A stretch of DNA of 5,713 nucleotides from Planctomycetaceae bacterium (GCA_003503535.1 DOCI01000221.1:1-5713), one strand, 5' to 3'. Positions 1-5,237 are shown, counted from the stretch's first letter. A program made the numbers and translations. The notes: generated from the letters alone by a model not told the origin.

Positions 1-136
1 AGGGTGCGTCCTGACGCACCGGAGTGGAGTATCGATTTCGACTTATTTGAGATGATTGAGCCGAGATGGATTCGTATATGGAGAGTAACTCTATGAGGAA
101 GCCATGTCGGCAGCATGGTGCGTCAGGACGCACCCT
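1..136. repeat. Inverted pair of 20-bp palindromic repeats (REPIN-like element)
   Basis: AGGGTGCGTCCTGACGCACC at 1-20 recurs as its exact reverse complement at 117-136. Each copy is itself a hairpin: GGTGCGTC pairs with GACGCACC around two bases. The 96 bp between them show no gene I can support, only a small palindrome AGAGT-A-ACTCT near 82-92. Two palindromic units in inverted orientation with a short spacer is the layout of REP doublets (REPINs), which are non-autonomous repeats mobilised by RAYT-type transposases in other bacteria. The layout is read directly; the REPIN interpretation is inference, since copy number elsewhere in the genome cannot be seen. The left repeat starts at the window edge, so the element may extend further left. 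Confidence 0.7.
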
Positions 137-223
137 ACTATTCCAACTATCGCTAAAAGTCGTGTACATTCAGATTCTGGAGCGGGCAAACTGCCAGCGG
201 AATTGCGATTTGAGGGCGACATT

Positions 224-283
224 TAAAGCTCGAAAGAGCACTACGGTTCTGGAAAATATAAAGCTCGACACAGCACCTTACGG
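224..283 (+). repeat. Imperfect direct duplication in the hemC leader
   Basis: TAAAGCTCGA occurs at 224-233 and again at 259-268. In both copies the similarity continues through AGCAC to TACGG (ending at 246 and 283), with two substitutions and a 2-bp indel, giving a period of about 35 bp. The first copy can fold as GCTC-GAAA-GAGC (228-239), a 4-bp stem closed by a GNRA tetraloop; the second cannot, because it reads GACACAGC. The second copy ends 8 bp before the hemC start, so it lies where a leader or ribosome-access element would be. The AT-rich AAAATATAAAG between the copies could hold a -10 box, but I see no convincing -35. No other gene is visible in 137-291. Confidence 0.6.
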
Positions 284-291
284 AATTTATT

Positions 292-1263
292 ATGAAGCTA
301 ATTCGAATTGCGACTCGATCCAGTCAACTTGCGTTGTGGCAGGCCCATCATGTTTCAGATTTGCTGCGCATCGGGCAGGACGATCTCGAAGTCCAACTGG
401 TCGATGTGACGACAACGGGGGATGTCGATCAAACGCAGCCTCTGAGTCAGCTGGGGGGAACGGGAGTCTTCACCCGGGAAGTGCAACGAGCCGTGCTCGA
501 TGGCCGGGCAGATATCGCAGTGCACAGCCTGAAAGATTTGCCAACGGAGATCCTGGAACCGGATTTAACGCTGGCAGCCGTGCCGGCTCGGGAACAGAAA
601 TGGGATGCGATTGTTCTGCCAGCCAACTCAGAAATTGTGATTGATCCTGAGGATCCCTTTGCAAATTTCCCGCAGCAGGCTCGCATTGGCACGGGGAGTT
701 TACGGAGGCAGGCTCAACTGCTGCGACTCCGTAAGGATTTCCAGCTCGGAGAGATTCGCGGCAACTTGAACACCCGCCTCAAGAAGCTTGATAGCGGTGA
801 ATACGATGCGATCATTCTGGCAACCGCTGGCTTGATTCGACTCGGCTGGGAAGAGCGATTGTCGTGTGCGTTACAGCCGCCGCATATGTTTCCGGCTGTC
901 GGGCAGGGAGCCCTGGGGCTGGAGTGCCGACGTGATAACGAAGATGTGATTGAACTGCTTTCGCATCTCAATGACCCCGAAACTGTCCTGGCGACACTGG
1001 CCGAACGGGCGATGCTGGCGACATTGCGAGCCGGTTGTCATGCGCCGGTGGGGGTCGATTGTCGTCTGGATGCGGATCGCATGGAATTGTTGCTGACTGG
1101 CATTGTGCTGAGCAAGGATGGTCGTGAGTTAATTGAAGCCGAGGCTGGGTTGCCACTCAGTGCAGACATAGAAGAGGAGCACAAAGAGGGGGCGGTGAAT
1201 CTGGGGAAATCGGTGGCTCAGCAATTGCTGGATCAGGGAGCCGAGGAACTGATGGGACGGTAA
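292..1263 (+). CDS. hemC: Porphobilinogen deaminase (hydroxymethylbilane synthase)
   Basis: This cytoplasmic enzyme (EC 2.5.1.61) joins four porphobilinogen molecules into hydroxymethylbilane, the linear tetrapyrrole precursor of uroporphyrinogen III and heme. The protein has 323 residues, close to the family norm of about 310. The family start [14 protein letters not shown] lies at residues 5-18. HSLKDLPTE (78-86) carries the catalytic Asp82, equivalent to E. coli Asp84. Substrate-binding arginines are visible at 9, 138, 139, 156 and 162, in GTGSLRRQ and [23 protein letters not shown] (200-213) is present, and [10 protein letters not shown] (245-254) holds Cys249, which attaches the dipyrromethane cofactor. 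All key residues are intact, so the enzyme should be active. The ATG at 292 is chosen because the conserved N-terminus begins two residues later; only a weak GGA precedes it. No other hem gene adjoins it in the window, and the next gene is convergent. Confidence 0.97.
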   Translation: MKLIRIATRSSQLALWQAHHVSDLLRIGQDDLEVQLVDVTTTGDVDQTQPLSQLGGTGVFTREVQRAVLDGRADIAVHSLKDLPTEILEPDLTLAAVPAREQKWDAIVLPANSEIVIDPEDPFANFPQQARIGTGSLRRQAQLLRLRKDFQLGEIRGNLNTRLKKLDSGEYDAIILATAGLIRLGWEERLSCALQPPHMFPAVGQGALGLECRRDNEDVIELLSHLNDPETVLATLAERAMLATLRAGCHAPVGVDCRLDADRMELLLTGIVLSKDGRELIEAEAGLPLSADIEEEHKEGAVNLGKSVAQQLLDQGAEELMGR

Positions 1264-1323
1264 GTGAGGTTTGAACAGGGGGCTTTGCTGCACTACGACC
1301 ACAGCCACTCGTGTATTTTATAT

Positions 1324-1821
1324 TTATTGATCAACCGTGAAAATTACGTGACGTCCAGACTTCTCGGCACGGTCAAAGAACGCTGGAAGATCCGAAAACC
1401 AGTCCCAAGTATATTGACAGTCCTCCTGGCTCTTCTCCATATCATAATTGTTCGGTAATTCTACGTAGCGTTGTCCAATAAATTCTGGAGTGATTTCTGC
1501 CAATGCGTCGGCTAACGAACGTAATTTCTCATGCGGCACAAGAGCTACGATATAATCATCTCCTGAATAGAGCTGCTCTCCACCCAGGATGCAAAGCTTC
1601 AATGGTTCTGTTCCGTTGTTGAACTCAAGGTTGCCGTCGGTCAGGCATCGGTGAATGGCATCCCACGCTTTATCGGTCTCACATACGAATCCTTCAGCTT
1701 TCTCCCATCGCTCCTCGATCTCTTCCTGAATGACCTCGATAAGAGCATCATCTGATTCAGCTCCGCGTAACGCTTTCAAATCTTCGTCAGTGATTGCGAA
1801 ATGGACTCCGCGACATGCCAT
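1324..1821 (-). CDS. DUF1877 (YfbM-like) family protein
   Basis: This complete 165-residue protein matches the DUF1877/YfbM family by recalled sequence pattern. The N-terminus MACRGVHFAITDEDL, the core ETDKAWDAIHRCLTDG (48-63), LGGEQLYSGDDYIVAL (79-94) and the C-terminal TWDWFSDLPAFFDRA to IFTVDQ (138-165) are all family-typical, and the length agrees. It is predicted soluble and cytosolic, with no signal peptide or membrane segment. The family's biochemical role is not established, so no function is assigned. The ATG at 1821 is followed at once by the conserved MxCRGVHFA motif, fixing the start. A purine-rich AGAAGAAAA lies about 10 nt upstream. A weak promoter may be CTGACA (complement of 1878-1883) with AACTAT (complement of 1856-1861), 16 bp apart. 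The gene converges on hemC across a 60-bp gap with no clear terminator. Confidence 0.9.
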   Translation of the reverse strand: MACRGVHFAITDEDLKALRGAESDDALIEVIQEEIEERWEKAEGFVCETDKAWDAIHRCLTDGNLEFNNGTEPLKLCILGGEQLYSGDDYIVALVPHEKLRSLADALAEITPEFIGQRYVELPNNYDMEKSQEDCQYTWDWFSDLPAFFDRAEKSGRHVIFTVDQ

Positions 1822-1963
1822 TGTGGTAGTTTTCTTCTAAGAATTGAACTCAAGGATAGTTAACAGCGTACGTTATGTGTCAGAACATGACTTATTCCTC
1901 AGAACCAAAAAGAATACGGGAGAGTAACCGTGGTAGGCAAGTGCACTATACTTAGTTTCGACC

Positions 1964-2056
1964 CCAGCCACCCTTTGTGTAGTACACGCTGTCAAACTGA
2001 TGGCCTCCTGTGGACTTCGTCCACCCAGAGAACTCTGCGAGATTCTCTGGGCTACC
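1964..2056. repeat. Structured intergenic element with three successive hairpins
   Basis: Three inverted repeats lie in a row. GTGTA-G-TACAC is at 1977-1987. GTGGAC-TTC-GTCCAC is at 2010-2024. CCCAGAGAA (2024-2032) pairs with TTCTCTGGG (2043-2051), and this stem continues inward with TCT/AGA around a single bulged C. The ends carry similar words, CAGCCACCC at the left (about 1965-1973) and GGGCTACCC at the right (2049-2057). The element overlaps the stop codon of the minus-strand regulator. It could be a mobile repeat, a small structured RNA or a 3' processing or termination structure. No U-tract follows the hairpins on either strand, so a standard intrinsic terminator is unlikely. The rest of 1822-1963 shows nothing I can assign beyond the weak promoter mentioned for the DUF1877 gene. 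Confidence 0.55.
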
Positions 2057-2735
2057 CATTTTTTAGATCGCTCGTGTCTCCACTCTGGTGGACCTTGTCG
2101 GGAGTCATCTCGATACTCGCACATTGGACGGAATCGTAAAGGGAGCGGATGACATTGCGGGCGGCATCCGCCAGATGGGTTTCGAGGACGACCTGTAATT
2201 GATAAATCGTTTCCCGTTTCGCATTGATGGCCTCGGCTTGTTTCAGTACGCCTGTTTCATTCAGTTCGCCTCCGACGCCGAAGGTGCTGAAGAGTTCGTC
2301 CCATTGTTCGTCCGACCAGTCGGAAAAAAGTTCGGGATGATTCTGACAGACTTCCTGAATCGCCCAGTTGGATTGACGGTCAAAGAGTCTGCGGGAATCC
2401 GCATCATCTTCGACCCAGGGCGAGCTTTCCGATCGAAAGTGTGAGGTCTCAAAAGAGGAAATCGGAGAGGTCTCGCCCGAGATCTCTCCGATTCGTGATT
2501 CACTTTTCAGAACCGATGGAGAAACCGAGAGTGCACTGGCCAGTTTGTGCAGTGTGTCATGCCTTGGCTTGCAGGCTCCGTGCTTTTGCCATTGATAGAG
2601 TGTCGCCCGCGAAACTCCCGAAGCCTCTGCCAGTCTGCTGATTGTCCAGCCATGCTTCAGGCAGTAATGCTCGATTCGTTCCCAGAGCAGAGAGTCTGAA
2701 GTTGTCTCGTTTTGTCCAGCTTCGTCTGATTTCAT
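2052..2735 (-). CDS. XRE-type helix-turn-helix transcriptional regulator
   Basis: A predicted cytosolic DNA-binding protein of 227 residues. Residues 16-76 form an XRE/Cro-C1-like helix-turn-helix: WTISRLAEASGVSRATLYQW (30-49) gives the scaffold helix, the GVS turn and the recognition helix, followed by HDTLHKLASALSVSPSVL. Residues 77-115 look like a flexible acidic/Ser-rich linker. A C-terminal region (about 120-205) is rich in Trp and Glu, with FSDWSDEQWDELFSTFG and a long amphipathic helix around KRETIYQLQVVLETHLADAA that could mediate dimerisation or ligand sensing; I do not recognise it as a named domain. The frame stays open upstream to a TTG at 2810, but that TTG is part of a TTGACA promoter box, so the ATG at 2735 is preferred. 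It is preceded by GCGGGGA at Shine-Dalgarno distance. The stop codon lies at the edge of a repeat element. The targets are unknown, but the divergent palindrome next door suggests autoregulation. Confidence 0.85.
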   Translation of the reverse strand: MKSDEAGQNETTSDSLLWERIEHYCLKHGWTISRLAEASGVSRATLYQWQKHGACKPRHDTLHKLASALSVSPSVLKSESRIGEISGETSPISSFETSHFRSESSPWVEDDADSRRLFDRQSNWAIQEVCQNHPELFSDWSDEQWDELFSTFGVGGELNETGVLKQAEAINAKRETIYQLQVVLETHLADAARNVIRSLYDSVQCASIEMTPDKVHQSGDTSDLKNG

Positions 2736-2780
2736 GCTGATTTTCCCCGCTTGATCAGGCTTCTGAAGGATTTTTGTCAC

Positions 2781-2810
2781 ATTATTGCCAATTGTGTGTA
2801 CTAATGTCAA
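2781..2810 (-). promoter_or_regulatory. Sigma70-like promoter of the XRE regulator
   Basis: Read on the minus strand, a perfect -35 TTGACA (2810-2805) is followed after 18 bp by AATAAT (2786-2781), a 5/6 match to the -10 consensus; CAATAA with a 17-bp spacer is the alternative. Transcription would start near 2774, leaving a leader of about 40 nt before the ATG at 2735. This placement is the main reason for rejecting the upstream TTG start. Confidence 0.7.
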
Positions 2811-2822
2811 TTTACTATTGAC
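2806..2822. promoter_or_regulatory. Palindromic operator candidate over both divergent -35 boxes
   Basis: GTCAAT-TTACT-ATTGAC is a perfect inverted repeat with 6-bp arms and a 5-bp centre. Its arms overlap the two -35 hexamers of the divergent promoters, whose inner edges are only 7 bp apart. A dimeric helix-turn-helix protein bound here would block both promoters. The adjacent XRE gene is the obvious candidate binder; this is inference. Part of the symmetry follows simply from two opposed TTGAC boxes. A further inverted pair, GTGTAC (2796-2801) and GTACAC (2850-2855), flanks the region and may add half-sites. Confidence 0.5.
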
Positions 2823-2847
2823 CGAGGAATTGTAGTAGAGCTAATAT
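2818..2847 (+). promoter_or_regulatory. Sigma70-like promoter of the small-protein/RHH genes
   Basis: The -35 TTGACC (2818-2823) matches the consensus at 5 of 6 positions. It is followed by TAATAT (2842-2847) at 18 bp, or CTAATA at 17 bp, as a moderate -10. The predicted start near 2854 gives a leader of about 43 nt to the ATG at 2897, mirroring the divergent promoter. Confidence 0.55.
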
Positions 2848-2896
2848 ATGTACACTTATGTTCATTTTAGTTCAAGAGCAAACCCGAAGGGGCAGA

Positions 2897-3109
2897 ATGA
2901 TGGTAATGTATGGTCGGCTGGCGAGTGGCGATGAAGAAATGGGACTGTGGCGGGACGTGCAACCAATGGAGCGTGATGTCGAGGATTGGGATGTGAGTGA
3001 TTTGTGGCCAGTTAAGAAGCCAGGGCCACCTCTGGCAGAGAAGCGAGCTGACAAATTGAATCCTCGCTTAAGCAAATCGAAACGCTCTCGGAAAGGATTC
3101 TCCAAATAG
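2897..3109 (+). CDS. Small basic protein of unknown function
   Basis: A predicted 70-residue protein that I do not recognise. The N-terminal half is acidic and Trp-containing, with GDEEMGLWRDVQPMERDVED followed by WDVSDLWPVKKPGPP. The C-terminal third is strongly basic (KRADKLNPRLSKSKRSRKG), suggesting contact with nucleic acid or an acidic partner, though this is inference from charge only. No signal peptide or membrane segment is visible. The ATG at 2897 is preferred over the in-frame ATG at 2858 because GAAGGGG sits 4-10 nt before it, and because 2858 would lie only a few bases after the predicted transcription start. The gene is divergent from the XRE regulator and would share a transcript with the RHH gene downstream. 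A good promoter plus ribosome site supports it being real; lack of recognised homology keeps confidence moderate. Confidence 0.55.
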   Translation: MMVMYGRLASGDEEMGLWRDVQPMERDVEDWDVSDLWPVKKPGPPLAEKRADKLNPRLSKSKRSRKGFSK

Positions 3110-3123
3110 AAAAGATAAGAGTG

Positions 3124-3164
3124 GTTGGGGTCGGAGAGAAGTGCAGCTCCCAACAATCAGTTGG
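3124..3164 (+). promoter_or_regulatory. Mutually exclusive hairpins between the two small genes
   Basis: CCCAAC (3149-3154) can pair with GTTGGG upstream (3124-3129), or, as CCAAC (3150-3154), with GTTGG downstream (3160-3164). A third option, GGAG (3133-3136) with CTCC (3147-3150), competes with the first. Overlapping alternative stems in the space between two cotranscribed genes resemble an attenuator or a translational switch. The stems are short (5-7 bp), so chance is possible. A run of seven T's precedes the next ATG, but no hairpin sits directly before it. Confidence 0.3.
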
Positions 3165-3197
3165 TAATAATTTCTTGTTTTCCTGAACATTTTTTTA

Positions 3198-3404
3198 ATG
3201 AGAACTTTTATGAACCAGCGAATCGAGCGGAATGAAATGCGGAAACAAATTTCGATTTTTGTGCCGATGTCGGATTGGAAAAAAATCCGTCACGAGGCCG
3301 CGCGAAATCGAATTCCGATGACGGAGCTATGTCGCCGGTGGATGCGACCGGAAATCGAACGACTGCAGGAGGGACAGCACACATCAAACAACATTTTGCG
3401 GTAG
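3198..3404 (+). CDS. Small ribbon-helix-helix-like DNA-binding protein
   Basis: A 68-residue protein whose core follows the Arc/CopG ribbon-helix-helix pattern. RKQISIFVP (15-23) is a beta strand with alternating polar and hydrophobic residues. [14 protein letters not shown] (25-38) is helix A, IPMTE the turn and [13 protein letters not shown] (44-56) helix B. In this fold two strands pair in the dimer and read the DNA major groove. The assignment is from pattern and predicted structure, not a named family match. The start is uncertain: ATGs occur at 3198, 3210 and 3237. None has a strong ribosome site, and the last begins right at the strand, giving a 55-residue minimal version. It lies 88 bp after the small basic protein and likely shares its promoter. 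Such proteins are often antitoxins or plasmid/phage repressors, but no toxin gene is adjacent. Confidence 0.65.
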   Translation: MRTFMNQRIERNEMRKQISIFVPMSDWKKIRHEAARNRIPMTELCRRWMRPEIERLQEGQHTSNNILR

Positions 3405-3451
3405 TTGGAATACTACTGAGTCATCTGTGGCTAGATAAAAAAGCTAACTTC

Positions 3452-3482
3452 AAACCGGCTGGGATGCCTGGTTTTCTTTTCT
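3452..3482 (+). terminator. Probable intrinsic terminator after the RHH gene
   Basis: AAACC-GGC (3452-3459) pairs with GCC-t-GGTTT (3466-3474), giving an 8-bp stem with one bulged T and the 6-nt loop TGGGAT. It runs directly into the T-rich tract TTTTCTTTTC. It lies about 50 bp after the RHH stop codon, where the end of the two-gene plus-strand transcript is expected, and it would also insulate the transposase remnant from upstream transcription. Confidence 0.6.
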
Positions 3483-3520
3483 TCAGGATTCGTTTTCTTC
3501 AGCTCGCGGAGCAGCATCAG

Positions 3521-3988
3521 ATGTCAGTACGACGACCGTATCCCAGCGATCTTTCCAATGCACGATGGCAGTTTATTTCTGAGTTGATCGACGATTCCTC
3601 GCCACATGGCCGAAAGCGATCGACCGAACTTCGTGAAGTCGTCAATGCGATCAACTATCGCTGGAGCACCGGCTGCACGTGGCGAATGTTGCCGCACGAC
3701 TATCCCAAATGGGAAACAGTCTACACCTATTTTGATCGCTGGCGTCGTGAAGGAACTTTGCGGGAAATTCGGGAAATCATTCTGCGAAAATCTCCTTACG
3801 TGCCCGTTGTTTCAGAGAAGAAGAAATCGGGAACGAGTTTACGAAAGTCAGATCGTCTCCGCAATTCAGCTCATGAATGGGATTGCAACCCCGACTCCAC
3901 CCAGGTAGACCACTCCCGAATATCGGATGCCCATCGGTTCGGCTTGTCCAGCAAGACATCAGGACACAAAGATATTGTTAGTTCCTGA
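3521..3988 (+). pseudogene. Truncated IS5-family transposase (N-terminal domain only)
   Basis: Residues 1-90 match the N-terminal DUF4096-type domain of IS5/IS427-group transposases. Key stretches are [10 protein letters not shown] (7-16), [17 protein letters not shown] (30-46), [19 protein letters not shown] (50-68) and [16 protein letters not shown] (70-85). In intact elements this region leads into a DDE catalytic domain starting with a DSQSVK-type motif. Here similarity stops near nt 3790, and the last 65 residues look unrelated and of unusual composition. No DDE domain is seen in any frame before the next gene. The ATG at 3521 is chosen because it directly precedes the conserved YPSDL motif and has GCGGAG upstream; the frame's extension to 3275 overlaps the RHH gene and is spurious. 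No terminal inverted repeats could be identified, so the element is a remnant, probably inactive by itself. Confidence 0.85.
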
Positions 3989-3989
3989 A

Positions 3990-4080
3990 TGCCAGGTGGC
4001 ACGTTCTTAGCGAAGCGAAGAGCGTGGGATTTGTAATCTCCACGCCCATCAGTGCGTTCTGGGTCGTGCCACGCATTGTC
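3990..4080. repeat. Nested inverted-repeat intergenic element
   Basis: An outer pair, GTGGCACG (3996-4003) and CGTGCCAC (4065-4072), encloses an inner hairpin. In the inner hairpin GCGTGG-GATT (4022-4031) pairs with AATC-t-CCACGC (4035-4045) around a 3-nt loop. A short direct repeat, GCGAAGCGAAG, lies between the outer and inner stems near 4010. The element fills the gap between the stop of the transposase remnant and the stop of the convergent LysM gene almost completely. Two hairpins with related GTGG/CCAC words in a compact 80-bp unit suggest a mobile intergenic repeat; it may also end transcription from either side, although no U-tract is obvious. The fold is read from sequence; repeat status is inference. 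Confidence 0.6.
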
Positions 4081-4089
4081 TATCAATAC

Positions 4090-4908
4090 TCAGCGATTTT
4101 GCGAACGGCCGTCGTAGGGATTTGTGGAATCTGCAGTCGAGTGTTGAAACGGGTTTTGCCGAGCGGGAGTAAAGAGCAGATGAGAAGACGAATCGTCCCC
4201 TGAAGGTCTGCTCGACTGTTCTGTGAATCGCGAAGGAGCGATTGCAGAGACTTCAGGATTTGAGTTCGCATTCGCTTCCCGAACTTCCTCTTGTGTTTCA
4301 GGGGCGGATTTGCCGGGGATTTTCAGAGTGATACCCGGTCGCAAATCGTTCGGGCTGGAAAGTTGATCTCGGTTGGCTTCAAACAAATCGAGATATTTGC
4401 TGGCCGAGCCGAAGTATCGATAGGCAATTCCGCTGAGTGTTTCACCTGGTTGAACGACGTGTGTCGTGACAGTCGATTTCTCTTCGGGTGCAGGATCATT
4501 CCGATGGCTGACTTCGGCAGTCTGATTTGTCGGTCTGGTCTCCTGTCGAGAACGTGGTCGTTGGTGTTCATAGAACGGAGAGTCGGCTGGAGTTTCCAGA
4601 GGCGTTAACATGCCGATGGGCGCAGGAACTTCTCCTGGGGGATTTTGTGGTCCATCCGTATTCCAGGCTGCCAGTTGATCGCGCAGGGGATTGTAAGCGG
4701 ACGCCAATTCAGAATCGGAAGGATGCCGTTCTCCGTCAGGCAAATAGGGCCGCATGCGTAACTCTGCAATTTGCTGATTGATCAGCTCTTCCTGTTTCAG
4801 ATCGGGCAGCGCATTGCGATTCGGGTCGGGCTTGCGGAAGCAGAACGCTCCGGCAAAGCCGACGATCATGATCAGGATCGTGAACCCGATTTTTTGTTCG
4901 CGTTGCAT
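4090..4908 (-). CDS. Membrane-anchored LysM domain protein
   Basis: A 272-residue envelope protein. Residues 7-24 (IGFTILIMIVGFAGAFCF) form one hydrophobic segment after a charged N-terminus, so it is a signal anchor with the rest probably in the periplasm. Residues 25-145 are polar and Pro-rich with a helical stretch at 36-53. The LysM domain spans 149-198: THVVQPGETLSGIAYRYFGS, then a helix with YLDLFEANRD, then DLRPGITLKIP. LysM binds N-acetylglucosamine-containing glycans such as peptidoglycan. Residues 199-272 are low-complexity, Ser/Asn/Pro-rich and probably disordered. No catalytic domain is present, so a scaffold or wall-binding role is inferred. The ATG at 4908 is the only one before the membrane segment; no Shine-Dalgarno site precedes it. 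A large inverted repeat starts 30 nt upstream of the start codon. Its neighbour upstream on the same strand is the DUF2156 gene, 329 bp away, so the two need not be cotranscribed. Confidence 0.9.
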   Translation of the reverse strand: MQREQKIGFTILIMIVGFAGAFCFRKPDPNRNALPDLKQEELINQQIAELRMRPYLPDGERHPSDSELASAYNPLRDQLAAWNTDGPQNPPGEVPAPIGMLTPLETPADSPFYEHQRPRSRQETRPTNQTAEVSHRNDPAPEEKSTVTTHVVQPGETLSGIAYRYFGSASKYLDLFEANRDQLSSPNDLRPGITLKIPGKSAPETQEEVREANANSNPEVSAIAPSRFTEQSSRPSGDDSSSHLLFTPARQNPFQHSTADSTNPYDGRSQNR

Positions 4909-4937
4909 GGGACAAACTACTGCGGTTTGCAGTTTAC

Positions 4938-4990
4938 TGTAGCGGCTTTTTGTGGGCTTGAAGCCTATTTTCAGGCGACCACCCGCTACA
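4938..4990. repeat. Complex inverted repeat just upstream of the LysM gene
   Basis: TGTAGCGG (4938-4945) pairs perfectly with CCGCTACA (4983-4990). Inside it, GTGG (4952-4955) pairs with CCAC (4979-4982), and GCCT (4963-4966) with AGGC (4973-4976). GGCTT-g-AAGCC (4955-4965) is a competing small palindrome. The result is a branched or extended stem of about 53 nt. If the LysM transcript starts upstream, it would form a 5' leader structure about 30 nt from the start codon. Its composition resembles the other structured intergenic elements of the window, so a mobile repeat is equally plausible. Confidence 0.5.
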
Positions 4991-5103
4991 CTTTCGTGGA
5001 AACGGCTCTAATGTATGACTGGGCTGCAGATACTCTCTGTGGCTATTTCGTTCTGATATGGAAAAGCATGTATCCAGAACATCGTCCAACTCAGGTTGGG
5101 AGT

Positions 5104-5120
5104 TCATAAGGACCTTATGA
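5104..5120. promoter_or_regulatory. 17-bp palindrome, operator candidate
   Basis: TCATAAGG-A-CCTTATGA is a perfect inverted repeat with 8-bp arms around one central base, the geometry expected for a dimeric regulator's binding site. It is 195 bp before the LysM start and 118 bp after the stop of the DUF2156 gene. I could not find a convincing promoter beside it. The remainder of the 4909-5237 gap shows only weak symmetry, such as GACTGT (5181-5186) with ACAGTC (5206-5211), which might help end the DUF2156 transcript but has no U-tract. I see no gene in this gap on either strand. Confidence 0.4.
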
Positions 5121-5237
5121 GTCTTCAGTTGCAAATCGAATTCAAGGCGAATGAATCGAATAGACATGTTCTTCCGTTCGGACTGTATCAATTGTACGAA
5201 GTCGAACAGTCGCAATCGTAAGATCGAAATGAATCAA

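Noticed and set aside
66..644. 192-residue plus-strand open frame
   Set aside because: It overlaps hemC in another frame, runs through the palindromic repeat and has a composition typical of an out-of-frame translation.
1264..1458. Small plus-strand frame directly after hemC
   Set aside because: Most of it lies antisense to the well-supported DUF1877 gene; there is no ribosome site or recognisable similarity.
1873..2139. Overlapping short frames on both strands in the gap beside the XRE gene
   Set aside because: They run across the hairpin-rich element, overlap the regulator's 3' end and look non-coding in composition.
2736..2810. N-terminal extension of the XRE regulator to a TTG start at 2810
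   Set aside because: The TTG is the first part of a TTGACA -35 box, and the matching -10 lies inside the extension. The ATG at 2735 has a ribosome-site-like GCGGGGA and begins nearer the helix-turn-helix.
3198..3404. Toxin-antitoxin pair based on the RHH protein
   Set aside because: RHH proteins are often antitoxins, but the next sequence is a terminator and a transposase remnant, and the preceding small protein does not resemble a known toxin.
3871..4086. Minus-strand frame of 71 residues between the IS remnant and the LysM gene
   Set aside because: About half of it is the translated nested inverted repeat; no start signal or family resemblance is visible.
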